DNA of 64,000 nucleotides from Rhizobium sp. CCGE531 (lineage in GTDB: Bacteria > Pseudomonadota > Alphaproteobacteria > Rhizobiales > Rhizobiaceae). This document shows positions 54,257-64,000 of the stretch, piece after piece. The translations under genes and the position numbers were made by a program. The stretch is from the NCBI RefSeq assembly GCF_003627795.1, contig NZ_CP032684.1:3325001-3389000 (forward strand), given 5' to 3'. Numbering within the stretch: the stretch's first letter is position 1; every line of letters begins with the position of its first letter. The notes below the pieces were generated by a model. The model was not told the DNA's origin, ran no database searches, and saw only the letters and a program-made list of their open reading frames with translations.

Positions 54257-55456
54257 ATGCCCACCCTCCGCCTCATTGCCGATGACTTGACCGGCGCGCT
54301 CGATACAGCCGTCGAATTTGTCGGCGTCTATGGGCCGATCGAGGTGGAGCGCGGCGATGCGCTTGCCGCAAGCCTGCCGGATTGCCTTGCGATCGACAGC
54401 GGCACCCGCGAGAAAACGGCGGCCGAGGCAGCCGCCATCATCGGTCATGTCGCGCCGCTGCTGGAGGGCGCCGATCTCGCCTTCAAGAAGGTGGATAGCC
54501 TGTTTCGCGGCCCCTGGGCGGCGGAATTGGCAGCCTGCTTTCGGCTCGGCCATTGGCGCCACTGCATTCTCGCCCCGGCCTTTCCGCATCATGGGCGGCA
54601 CACAAGGGGCGGACGGCAGGTGCTCTATGCCGGGAAGGACGCCTGGCGCGATGTCAGCGGCGATCTGGTCGCTCACTTGCGGGCGGAGGGATTGCCGGCC
54701 TTCAACACGACGCCCGACCTGACCTCCGCCGATGGCTTTGAAAATCAGCCCATCCCGGATGGCATCCATGTTTTCGATGCCCATTCCGACGAGGATCTGG
54801 ACGCCGTCATCGCATGGGTATCGTCGCAGCTGGAAGGACCGGTCCTCTGGAGCGGTACTGGCGGCCTCGCCCGCGCTTTGGCGCGCAATATCGATCTGGC
54901 AACGCATCATCGGCCTCACGCCGGAAAGGCTGCGGGTGAACAGCACCCGACGCCCGCCGTCCCCATCTCGCGCAGGCTGCAAAGACCGGTGCTCGGCCTC
55001 TTCGGCTCGGACCAGCCGATCACGCTGGCGCAACTCCAGGCCTGCGGCCCCAACTGGCTGAAGCTTGCGGAAGGCGCTGGTGCCGATGCCGTCGACCAAC
55101 AAATGCAGCAAAGCGGCGTCGCCATGGTCAGCCTCGACCTGCCAACAGGGCTTGAACGCGACGATGCCACAAGGCGCATCGAGGCGACCTTCGGCGGCAT
55201 GGCCAAGGCTCTGCCCGCTCCGGGCACATTGATCGTTGCCGGCGGCGAGACCCTGCGAAACCTATGCTCGGCGCTCGATGTCACAGCCCTCAGCATCACC
55301 GGCCAGGCAGCGCCCGGCCTGCCCCGCTCCATGATCGTCGGTGGCCCCTGGCAAGGAACGACTGTCATCTCCAAATCAGGCGCATTCGGCGGGCCTACCC
55401 TATGGCGCGATCTCTTGAGTGAAAACGCGCTGATCGCCGGAGGAGAAGAACCATGA
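54257..55456 (+). CDS. Four-carbon acid sugar kinase (OtnK/DtnK, DUF1537 family)
   Basis: 399 residues from ATG 54257. N-terminal LRLIADDLTGALDTAVEF (about 4-21) is the substrate-domain signature; FKKVDSLFRGPWAAELAA (about 75-92); C-terminal nucleotide part with LIVAGGETLRNLCSALDV (about 325-342) and KSGAFGG (about 374-380). The family phosphorylates D-threonate, D-erythronate or 2-oxo-tetronate at C4. Overlaps the PdxA2 gene by 4 bp (ATGA), forming a known two-gene unit. Confidence 0.85.
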   Translation: MPTLRLIADDLTGALDTAVEFVGVYGPIEVERGDALAASLPDCLAIDSGTREKTAAEAAAIIGHVAPLLEGADLAFKKVDSLFRGPWAAELAACFRLGHWRHCILAPAFPHHGRHTRGGRQVLYAGKDAWRDVSGDLVAHLRAEGLPAFNTTPDLTSADGFENQPIPDGIHVFDAHSDEDLDAVIAWVSSQLEGPVLWSGTGGLARALARNIDLATHHRPHAGKAAGEQHPTPAVPISRRLQRPVLGLFGSDQPITLAQLQACGPNWLKLAEGAGADAVDQQMQQSGVAMVSLDLPTGLERDDATRRIEATFGGMAKALPAPGTLIVAGGETLRNLCSALDVTALSITGQAAPGLPRSMIVGGPWQGTTVISKSGAFGGPTLWRDLLSENALIAGGEEP

Positions 55457-56466
55457 CGCGGCACCTGGCAATCACCATGGGCGATCCCGCCGGCATCGGG
55501 CCGGAAATCATCGTCAAGGCCGCGATGCGGCTGAAGGATCGGCTCGATGAAGGTAAGCTGAAGCTAACGATCATCGGCAGCGGCCCGGCCCTGCGCCTCG
55601 CCGAACGCCAGCTTGGCCTCGATATCAAGATCCCGGAAGCGCGGATGGATGGTGACTGGCCGAACCTCTGCTTCATCCAGGCCGATGTCGAGGGAGAGCC
55701 GATCCTGCCGGGCCGGCTTTCTGCAGACGGTGGCCGCATGGCGTTCAGGGCGATCGAGAAGGCCGTTCAGCTCGCCATGTCAGGCAAGGTCGGCGGCATC
55801 GTCACCGCGCCGCTCAACAAGGAAGCGCTGAACAAGGCCGGCTTTCATTATGCCGGCCATACCGAACTGCTGGCGGAACTGACAGGCGCGCGCGGCTCGG
55901 TGATGATGCTCGCCCATGGCAATATGCGCGTCAGCCACGTCACCACCCATGTCGCGCTCGAGGATGTGCCGAAGCGCCTGACGCCCGAGCGGCTGCGCCT
56001 CGTCATCGACCTCACCCACAAGGCACTCAAAAATCTCGGCATAGCCAACCCGAAGATCGCGGTCGCCGCCCTCAATCCGCATGCCGGCGAAGGCGGCCTC
56101 TTCGGCCGCCAGGATATCGACATCTCCGCGCCGACCATTGCCAAGGCCGTGTCCGACGGGCTCGATATCGTCGGCCCCGTTCCCGGCGACACCGTCTTCG
56201 TCAAGCTGCGCGCCGGCCAATACGACGCCGTCATCGCCATGTATCACGATCAGGGCCATATCCCCGTCAAGCTGCTCGGTTTCGAAATCGACCCGGCGAC
56301 GGGAAAATGGATGGATCTTTCCGGCGTCAACATCACTCTCGGCCTGCCGATCGTGCGCACCTCCGTCGACCACGGCACAGCCTTCGACATCGCCGGCAAA
56401 GGCATCGCCAATGAGCGCAGCCTGATCGAGGCGATCGAATTCGCCGAAAGACTTGCCGGCGATTGA
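55453..56466 (+). CDS. pdxA2: PdxA2-type 4-phospho-sugar-acid dehydrogenase
   Basis: 337 residues of the PdxA fold: TMGDPAGIGPEIIVKA (about 8-23), GTVTAPLNKEAL-like segment IVTAPLNKEALNKAGFHYAGHTELLAEL (about 116-143) with the first metal His, ALNPHAGEGGLFGRQD (about 203-218), and AMYHDQGHIPVKLLGF (about 259-274). Coupled to a DUF1537 kinase, it should oxidise and decarboxylate D-threonate or D-erythronate 4-phosphate to dihydroxyacetone phosphate rather than serve vitamin B6 synthesis. No transporter or regulator for this pathway is adjacent. Confidence 0.85.
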   Translation: MTRHLAITMGDPAGIGPEIIVKAAMRLKDRLDEGKLKLTIIGSGPALRLAERQLGLDIKIPEARMDGDWPNLCFIQADVEGEPILPGRLSADGGRMAFRAIEKAVQLAMSGKVGGIVTAPLNKEALNKAGFHYAGHTELLAELTGARGSVMMLAHGNMRVSHVTTHVALEDVPKRLTPERLRLVIDLTHKALKNLGIANPKIAVAALNPHAGEGGLFGRQDIDISAPTIAKAVSDGLDIVGPVPGDTVFVKLRAGQYDAVIAMYHDQGHIPVKLLGFEIDPATGKWMDLSGVNITLGLPIVRTSVDHGTAFDIAGKGIANERSLIEAIEFAERLAGD

Positions 56467-56506
56467 GATAGGTTGTTCTGCATTTATCGGCGCCCGCGTA
56501 TGCCGG

Positions 56507-56605
56507 ACCCTTGATCCCCCCCTCCGTCGCTTCCGCGACATCTCCCCCACAAGGGGGAGATTGTTGAGAGTTTGGCGCACCCCCCTTCTCCCCTCGGGGA
56601 GAGCG
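56507..56605. repeat. REP-like repeats at the right flank of the IS110 element
   Basis: ATCTCCCCCACAAGGGGGAGAT palindrome (56549-56570) preceded by CCCTCCGTCGCTTCCGCGACA, the same module as at 14.2 kb, followed by the CTCCCC-TC-GGGGAG palindrome (56589-56602) next to the transposase end. Confidence 0.75.
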
Positions 56606-56618
56606 ACTGTCTTGTTTG

Positions 56619-58561
<1,943 letters not shown>

Positions 58562-58573
58562 ACATCGGAGCCA

Positions 58574-58633
58574 TTCGGGAGGCTGCAAGGCGCGATCTCC
58601 CGAAGGCAGCCCTGAAATTCCCTGCAATTTCAG
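58574..58633 (+). terminator. Two hairpins after the VOC gene
   Basis: TTCGGGAG / CTCCCGAA (58574-58604) and CTGAAATT / AATTTCAG (58612-58633). No U-tract after the first; the pair may end transcription weakly or mark another small repeat. The rest of the 333-bp gap to the phosphatase gene holds the 105-bp repeat (58725-58828). Confidence 0.45.
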
Positions 58634-58724
58634 CGGTTCAGACCAATGCCGGTGCCCGTAAGACTTGCGGCAGGTCGATGCTTGGAATACCGTCCGATAT
58701 AGGCTCGCCGAAGGCGGGTTTCTA

Positions 58725-58828
58725 AAGCAATTCCAGGAAAAGTGCGCAGCGGTTTTCCGTCCGGAATTGCGAGAAAACAAAGAGATAGAGCGGTTCAGGG
58801 ATGCCGTGAAAAGCTGAACCGCTCTAGA
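58725..58828. repeat. 105-bp double-hairpin repeat, copy 2
   Basis: CAATTCC-A-GGAAAA ... TTTTCC-GTCC-GGAATTG (perfect nested arms) then GAGCGGTTCAG / CTGAACCGCTC. Relative to copy 1 the stem changes C-G to T-A on both arms, a compensating change. Confidence 0.88.
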
Positions 58829-58894
58829 CACTATTTCAAGCAATTGGACTGCCGCGGCCGTTCAGGCACGACCCGGCGGGAAGCGGCCGATTTC

Positions 58895-59638
58895 ATGCAG
58901 CAGCAACGGGACCGTATCGACCTCACCGGACGCGATTATACCGCGATCTATGCGCTGAGCGACATCCATGGCTGCCACGACGAGATGGCGGAGGCTGAAA
59001 GGCGCATCGTCGCCGATGCCCGCACCCTGCCCGGCCGAAAGCTTCTGATGTTTCTCGGCGATTATGTCGATCGCGGCCCGCGTTCCAGCGACGTGCTCGC
59101 GCATCTCAGCGCGCCGCCGCCGGAAGGCTTCGATCGCTATGCGCTTTGCGGCAATCATGATGATGTCTTCCTGGGCTTTCTCGATGATCCCGATGCCAAC
59201 GTCCATTGGCTCGAATTCGGCGCGCTGCCGACGCTCGCCTCCTATGGCATCGATGCCAGGCACATTCTCTTCGACCTTGGCTACAGCATCCGGCAATTGC
59301 GTGACATGACGCTGAAGGCTATGCCGCCAGCGCATGTCGAGCTGCTGCGGTCGCTCGCCGCAGCCGTCACAATCGGCTCGACGCTCTTCGTTCATGCCGG
59401 CATCAAGCCCGGCATTCCCTTCAGGGATCAGACGGACGAGGATTTGATGTGGATCCGTGAACCATTCCTGTCGGAAGGGCCGCGACTGCCGCTTCTGGTG
59501 GTCCACGGCCACACGCCTGGCTCCCATCCGACTTTCGGCATAGGCCGCATCGGCATCGATACGGCCGTTTCCATGGGCGGAAGCCTGACGATCCTCAAGA
59601 TCGCCGATGGCAGGCAGACGATCTTGCCGCCGATCTGA
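58895..59638 (+). CDS. Metallophosphoesterase (PP2A-like serine/threonine phosphatase family)
   Basis: 247 residues from ATG 58895. All metal motifs are present: ALSDIHGCHDEM (about 20-31), LGDYVDRGP (about 54-62), CGNHDDVF (about 85-92), VHAGIKPG, and VVHGHTPGSHP (about 202-212). Short PrpA-like protein phosphatase or Ap4A-hydrolase-like; substrate unknown. The frame is open from 58742, but that part translates the repeat copy 2. Confidence 0.85.
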   Translation: MQQQRDRIDLTGRDYTAIYALSDIHGCHDEMAEAERRIVADARTLPGRKLLMFLGDYVDRGPRSSDVLAHLSAPPPEGFDRYALCGNHDDVFLGFLDDPDANVHWLEFGALPTLASYGIDARHILFDLGYSIRQLRDMTLKAMPPAHVELLRSLAAAVTIGSTLFVHAGIKPGIPFRDQTDEDLMWIREPFLSEGPRLPLLVVHGHTPGSHPTFGIGRIGIDTAVSMGGSLTILKIADGRQTILPPI

Positions 59639-59685
59639 CGAGCCGAAACGAAAACCCCGGCCTGAGACCGGGGTTTGTTTCTTTC

Positions 59686-59790
59686 AGAGCAATTCCAGGA
59701 AAAGTGTATATCGGTTTTCCGTCCGGAATTGCGTAAAAACAAAAGGATAGAGCGTTTTCGCGATTCGAAGAAAAGCGGAAATGCTCTAAG
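59686..59790. repeat. 105-bp double-hairpin repeat, copy 3
   Basis: CAATTCC-A-GGAAAA ... TTTTCC-GTCC-GGAATTG, then GAGCGTTTTCGC with a degenerate partner GCGGAAATGCTC. Lies between the convergent phosphatase and RND genes, 4 bases from the RND stop. A GC-rich hairpin CCCCGG-CCTGAGA-CCGGGG (about 59656-59674) just before it, followed by TTTGTTTCTTT, is a good terminator for the phosphatase gene. Confidence 0.88.
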
Positions 59791-59794
59791 CGCC

Positions 59795-62700
59795 TTACTC
59801 CGCCGCCACGGCTGGAGGCAGCCGGATCGTATTCTGCTCCTCCTCGTCGGCCTGCTCCTTGGCTGGCGGTTCCGCCGATTTGTGCTTCGGCTCGCGGCCG
59901 AAGAACAGGGCGTAGCCGGCGGGCAGCACGAAGATCGTCAGCACGGTCGCGACCAGGATGCCGCCCATCATGGCGTAGGCGAGCGGGCCCCAGAAGACGC
60001 CGCGCGAGATCGGGATCAGCGCGAGCACGGCCGTCAGCGCGGTCAGCGTGATCGGCCGGAAACGACGCACGGCCGAGCCGATGATCGCTTCCTTCCGGTC
60101 CATGCCCGCCGCGATATCCTGGTCGATCTGGTCGACAAGGATGATCGAGTTGCGGATGATGATGCCGAGCAGCGCGATGACGCCGAGGATCGCCACGAAG
60201 CCGAAGGGCGCGCCGCTGATCAATAGGGCGCCTGCCGCCCCGATGATGCCGAGCGGGCCTGTGGCGAGCACCAGCATCGCCTTGCCGAAGTGCTGCAGCT
60301 GCGCCATCAGGAGCACGACGATGATGACGAGCATGATCGGCGCCTTGGCGGCGATCGAGGCCTGGCTTTCGGCGCTGTCTTCAGCGCCGCCCTGGATCTC
60401 GATCTTGTAGCCGGCCGGCAGGTTGTTTCTGAGATCCGCCATGTCGCTATAGAGCTTGGCGGTCACATCGTTCGACTGCACATTGTCAGGCAACGTCGCC
60501 CTGACGCTGATGGTCGGCAGGCGGTCACGGCGCCATTCTATGCTCTGCTCCATGACGGGCACGATCTTGGCGACCTGCGACAGCGGTACGAACCCACCGC
60601 TATCGGTGGGGATATAGACAGAGTTGACCGAGGTCAGCAGATGACGGCTTGCGTCCGGTTCGCGGGCAACAATCCCGACGGTTTCTTCGCCCTCGCGATA
60701 ATTGTCGAGGGTGACGCCGGACATCGAGGCCTGCAGCATCTGGCGGATGCGCTGCGAGGTAACACCGAGAGCGCGGGCACGGTCCTGATCGATCACCAGC
60801 TTCATGGCGGGCACCGGCTCGAGCCAGTCGTCATGGATGGCGCCGAGCAGCGGATTCTGGATAAAGCGTTGCTTCACCTCGTCGGCGATGTGGCGAACCT
60901 CCCGCCGATCCGGGCCCATGACACGCAGCTGCACGGGCCAGCCGGTGGGAGGACCGAGGAACAGGCGGTCGACCTTGCCACGGACCGACGGGAAATCGGC
61001 CGCCAGGATGCCGCGCAGCTTGGTGATCAGCCGCTCGCGAGCCGGCTCATCCTTGGCCATGACAAGCATCTGGGCATAATTCGGGTTGGTCAGCTGCTGG
61101 TCGAGCGGCAGGAAGAAGCGCGGCGCGCCCTGGCCGACATAGGTGGCGATGAAGCGCTTGTCCGGATCGTCGGCCATGCGCGCTTCCAGCGCCTGCGCCT
61201 GCCGCTCGACTTCCTTGATGCTGGTGCCCTCGGGAAGCCACAGGTCGACAAGGATTTCCGGACGCGACGACTGCGGGAAGAAGTTCTGCGGAATGAACTG
61301 GAACGACCACAGGCTGCCGACGAAAGTGGCAAGCGTCAGAAGCAGCACGATGACGCGGTGGCGCACGGCCCAGGTAACCGACGACCGAAGGCGGCGATAG
61401 AAGCGCGTGTCGAACACATCATGATGCTCGCCGGCATGGTGGCGCTGCTTGAGGATCATGTAGCCGAGCCACGGCGTGAAATAAACGGCCACGAACCAGG
61501 AGACGACGAGCGCGATGCCGACGACATAGAATAGCGTGCGGACATATTCGCCTGCCGTCGATGCCGCGAATCCCACGGGAATGAAGCCGGCGGTCGTAAT
61601 CAGCGTGCCCGTCAGCATCGGGAAGGCGGTCGAGGAATAGGCGAAGCTGGCGGCATCGAGCTTCACCAGCCCCTCCTCCAGCTTGCGCTCCATGAGCTCG
61701 ACGACGATCATGGCGTCATCGACCAGCAGGCCGAGCGCGATGATGAGCGCGCCGAGCGAGATGCGCTGCAGGTCGATGCCGAACTCGTACATGATGGCGA
61801 AGGTCGCGGCCAGCACCAGCGGAATGGCAATCGCGATCACGAGGCCGGAACGCCAGCCGATCGACAGGAACGAGACGATCAGCACGATGACGAGGGCTTC
61901 GCCGAGCGCATGCATGAATTCGCTGATGGCATCGGTGACGACGTCAGGCTGGTTGGCGATCTGATCGACCTGAACGCCGACCGGCAGCGAGGCTTCGAAA
62001 CGCTTGTAGGTTTCCTCTACCGACGTACCGACATCGGTCACCTTATAGCCGCTCGCCATGACGACGCCGAGCTGCACGCTCGGATGGCCGTTATAGAGGA
62101 ACTTGGCCGTGTAGGGATCCTGTAGCCCGGCGGTGACGGTGGCGATATCGCCGAGGCGCGTCACCTGGCCGCCGGCGTTGAGCCGAAGGTTCTTGATATC
62201 CTCGATCTTGTTGACATCACCCTCGACGGAGACGCGCACCGACCGCGTGCTGGTATCGACGGTGCCGGCCGGATCGACATTGTTCTGCCCGACAATGGCA
62301 TTCTTCAGGTCGTTGAGTGTCAGCCCGCGCTCGGCCAAAACCTTGGAGGAGACGTCGATATAAATCTGTTCCGCTTGGTCGCCGATAATGGTGGCCTTCT
62401 CGACTCCGGGTGTGGAGAGCAGCATGTCGCGGGCCTGGATGGCGAATTTCTTCAGCTCCGGATAGGTGTAGCCGTCGCCGCTGATCGAATGCAGCGTGAT
62501 GAAGGTATCGCCGAATTCATCGTTGAAATAGGGGCCGAGCAAGCCGGACGGCAGCTCGTTGCTGATATCGCCGACTTTCTTGCGGATCTGGTAGAAGGCG
62601 TCCTTCACCTGTTGGGTGTTGGTGTCGCCCTTGATCTGGATTGTCGTGATGGCAAAACCGGCGCGGGTATAGGATTTGACCCAATCGAGATGCGGCGTTT

Positions 62701-62953
62701 CCTGCAGCTTGCGCTCGATCTTGTTGACCACCTGGTCTTCCATGTCCTGCATCGAGGCGCCGGGCCAGACGGTCTGCACGACCATGACGCGGAAGGTGAA
62801 ATCCGGATCTTCCTTCTGGCCCATATGGGTCAGGCCGAGCGCGCCGGCGATGATGATGAGCCCGAACAGGAACCGCGCGATGCTCGGATGGGCGATCGCC
62901 CAACGAGACAGGTTGAAACGCGTCCTCTCGCCGGAGGTGCTATTGATGGACAT
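59795..62953 (-). CDS. RND-family efflux pump inner-membrane transporter
   Basis: 1052 residues, full length. N-terminal helix about 22-42, periplasmic porter domains with GPYFNDEFGDTF (about 135-146) and DTSTRSVRVSVEGDVNKIEDI, the TM4 proton-relay motif GLLVDDAMIVVELMERKLEEG (about 408-428), TM block about 430-480, second periplasmic part, and GIIIRNSIILVDQI (about 940-955) in TM10. Resembles the MdtB/CzcA-like branch with adaptor next to it. No outer-membrane protein gene is present here; it may lie further on. Confidence 0.95.
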   Translation of the reverse strand: MSINSTSGERTRFNLSRWAIAHPSIARFLFGLIIIAGALGLTHMGQKEDPDFTFRVMVVQTVWPGASMQDMEDQVVNKIERKLQETPHLDWVKSYTRAGFAITTIQIKGDTNTQQVKDAFYQIRKKVGDISNELPSGLLGPYFNDEFGDTFITLHSISGDGYTYPELKKFAIQARDMLLSTPGVEKATIIGDQAEQIYIDVSSKVLAERGLTLNDLKNAIVGQNNVDPAGTVDTSTRSVRVSVEGDVNKIEDIKNLRLNAGGQVTRLGDIATVTAGLQDPYTAKFLYNGHPSVQLGVVMASGYKVTDVGTSVEETYKRFEASLPVGVQVDQIANQPDVVTDAISEFMHALGEALVIVLIVSFLSIGWRSGLVIAIAIPLVLAATFAIMYEFGIDLQRISLGALIIALGLLVDDAMIVVELMERKLEEGLVKLDAASFAYSSTAFPMLTGTLITTAGFIPVGFAASTAGEYVRTLFYVVGIALVVSWFVAVYFTPWLGYMILKQRHHAGEHHDVFDTRFYRRLRSSVTWAVRHRVIVLLLTLATFVGSLWSFQFIPQNFFPQSSRPEILVDLWLPEGTSIKEVERQAQALEARMADDPDKRFIATYVGQGAPRFFLPLDQQLTNPNYAQMLVMAKDEPARERLITKLRGILAADFPSVRGKVDRLFLGPPTGWPVQLRVMGPDRREVRHIADEVKQRFIQNPLLGAIHDDWLEPVPAMKLVIDQDRARALGVTSQRIRQMLQASMSGVTLDNYREGEETVGIVAREPDASRHLLTSVNSVYIPTDSGGFVPLSQVAKIVPVMEQSIEWRRDRLPTISVRATLPDNVQSNDVTAKLYSDMADLRNNLPAGYKIEIQGGAEDSAESQASIAAKAPIMLVIIVVLLMAQLQHFGKAMLVLATGPLGIIGAAGALLISGAPFGFVAILGVIALLGIIIRNSIILVDQIDQDIAAGMDRKEAIIGSAVRRFRPITLTALTAVLALIPISRGVFWGPLAYAMMGGILVATVLTIFVLPAGYALFFGREPKHKSAEPPAKEQADEEEQNTIRLPPAVAAE

Positions 62954-62976
62954 GATGTCGTCCCCTCGATCCGGGT

Positions 62977-64000
62977 TCAGCGTACGATATCCGCCGAGGC
63001 GGCGTTGGTTTCTGCGGAAGCCTGCTGAGCCGTGGCGCTCGGAAGCTTGACCTTCATGTTCTCGGTCATGAATTGCGTGCCGGCCGCGACCACGACATCG
63101 CCGGTTTTCAGGCCATCGGCGACGCGAACGCCGTCATCGGCGAAATCGGCGATCTTGATGGCGCGGGAATGGACGGTGCCGGCATTGCGGTCGACGAGCC
63201 AGACGATCTGCTGCCCATCCTTCTGCGCAATAGCGCTCAGCGGAATGGAAACATAGGGTTCCGTATTGTCGGCGAGTGCTTCGATGGTCGCGGTCATGCC
63301 AAGCAGCACGCGCGGATCGTTCGGCAGGCTCACCCGCACCGCAAACGTGCGCGACTGATCGGCGCTGCCCGATACTTCCCGCACCTTTCCATCCAGAACG
63401 AGAGCCGAGTCGGACCAGAAACGCGCCTTGACGTCCTTGCCGACCTTGAACTGGGCAATATCCATTTCCGGCACGGCGACCTGCGCTTCCTTCTCGCCAT
63501 CGACGGCAACGGTAATGACGGGCGTGCCGGAGCTGACCACCTGGCCGACATCGGCATTGATTGATGTGACGATGCCGTTCATGTCCGAGGTCAGGCCTGC
63601 ATAAGCGACCTGGTTCTTGGCCTCGGTCAGTGCCGAAGCCGCGGAATCCCGCGTCGAAACGGCCTGTTCATAGGAGAGTTCGGCCTGTTCGAGCTGGGAC
63701 TTGGAAGTGACGTTCTTGTCGAAGAGCGTCTGCGCACGCGTGCGGGCAAGCGCGGTCGTCTGCACCTGCTTTTCCGCCGAATCCAGATCCGCCTGCGAAC
63801 GGCGCACCGCAAGGACATAATCGGTCGCATCCATGCGGGCGAGCACATCACCGGGCTTCACCCTCTGGCCGATATCCACCTTGCGTTCGACGATCTTGCC
63901 GCTGACGCGGAAACCGAGGTTCATTTCGGTCCGGGCGCGCACGGCGCCGGAATAATCAAGCTTGCGCGTCGTGTCCGCCTGGGCGATCTCGACCACTTTC
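62977..64000 (-). CDS. RND efflux periplasmic adaptor protein (partial, 5' end beyond the window)
   Basis: The last 340 or so residues of a membrane-fusion protein: barrel-sandwich/lipoyl half (FRVSGKIVERKVDIGQRVKPGDVLARMDATDY), a coiled-coil hairpin (about 70-125; ARTRAQTLFDKNVTSKSQLEQAELSYEQA), beta barrel and membrane-proximal domain ending DGQQIVWLVDRNAG. Reading frame runs off the right edge; its N-terminal signal or lipid anchor is not visible. 23 bp upstream of the RND gene, on the same strand; together they form a tripartite pump. Confidence 0.93.
   Translation of the reverse strand, partial: KVVEIAQADTTRKLDYSGAVRARTEMNLGFRVSGKIVERKVDIGQRVKPGDVLARMDATDYVLAVRRSQADLDSAEKQVQTTALARTRAQTLFDKNVTSKSQLEQAELSYEQAVSTRDSAASALTEAKNQVAYAGLTSDMNGIVTSINADVGQVVSSGTPVITVAVDGEKEAQVAVPEMDIAQFKVGKDVKARFWSDSALVLDGKVREVSGSADQSRTFAVRVSLPNDPRVLLGMTATIEALADNTEPYVSIPLSAIAQKDGQQIVWLVDRNAGTVHSRAIKIADFADDGVRVADGLKTGDVVVAAGTQFMTENMKVKLPSATAQQASAETNAASADIVR

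Noticed and set aside
54017..55111. Long minus-strand extension of the small GTG-started gene
   Set aside because: It runs antisense through the four-carbon acid kinase and 365 residues upstream of the conserved part look random.

Overview
The window is a stretch of a high-GC alphaproteobacterial chromosome, almost certainly Rhizobium (R. leguminosarum/etli/tropici type). Three things point there. The block murA - DUF2948 - hisD - UPF0262 - LMW-phosphatase-like - infA - maf - yacG - tRNA-Phe is the usual Rhizobiales order. There is a Smo-type polyol ABC operon with a SorC-type regulator. Several families of short palindromic intergenic repeats typical of rhizobia recur. Nearly every stretch is coding; long ORFs antisense to GC-rich genes are shadows and are not listed.

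Layout. 1-1.7 kb: two small membrane-protein genes. 1-14.1 kb: a sugar-acid catabolic island made of a leftward operon (binding protein, two permeases, ATPase, enolase-superfamily dehydratase, mutarotase, Gfo/Idh dehydrogenase, MaoC protein, a binding-protein homologue without signal peptide, SDR) facing a rightward operon (IclR regulator, lactonase-type amidohydrolase, MaoC protein, class III CoA-transferase). The enzymes fit non-phosphorylative oxidation of an L-fucose/L-rhamnose-like 6-deoxysugar, with an unusual CoA-thioester branch. 14.4-21.4 kb: transaldolase, SorC regulator, AraC/MGMT alkyltransferase, DUF2244, endonuclease III, CysZ-like protein, RpiR regulator. 21.4-31.2 kb: polyol operon (FucU mutarotase, SorC regulator, smoEFGK-type ABC transporter, mannitol/arabinitol dehydrogenase, HAD phosphatase, D-ribulokinase-type FGGY kinase). 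31.4-37.9 kb: two-component system, ROK kinase, CutC, a hypothetical membrane-anchored protein, MFS exporter. 37.9-42.7 kb: the prkA-yeaH-spoVR stress trio. 43.3-50.1 kb: the conserved housekeeping block, ending at tRNA-Thr.

50.2-52.5 kb is the most interesting part: an AT-rich insertion between tRNA-Thr(GGT) and ddl with two abutting genes, a SLATT-like membrane protein and an intact reverse transcriptase, preceded by about 430 bp rich in RNA-like hairpins. This looks like an RT-based anti-phage module. 52.6-56.5 kb: D-Ala-D-Ala ligase, a small protein, and a four-carbon sugar-acid kinase/PdxA2 pair. 56.6-57.7 kb: an IS110-family element flanked by REP-like palindromes and carrying a strong candidate bridge RNA. 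58-64 kb: VOC protein, metallophosphoesterase and an RND efflux pump with its adaptor, which runs off the right edge.

Start codons were usually moved inward from the longest ORF when a Shine-Dalgarno sequence and family length supported it. Functions are inferred from motifs and context; no database search was run.
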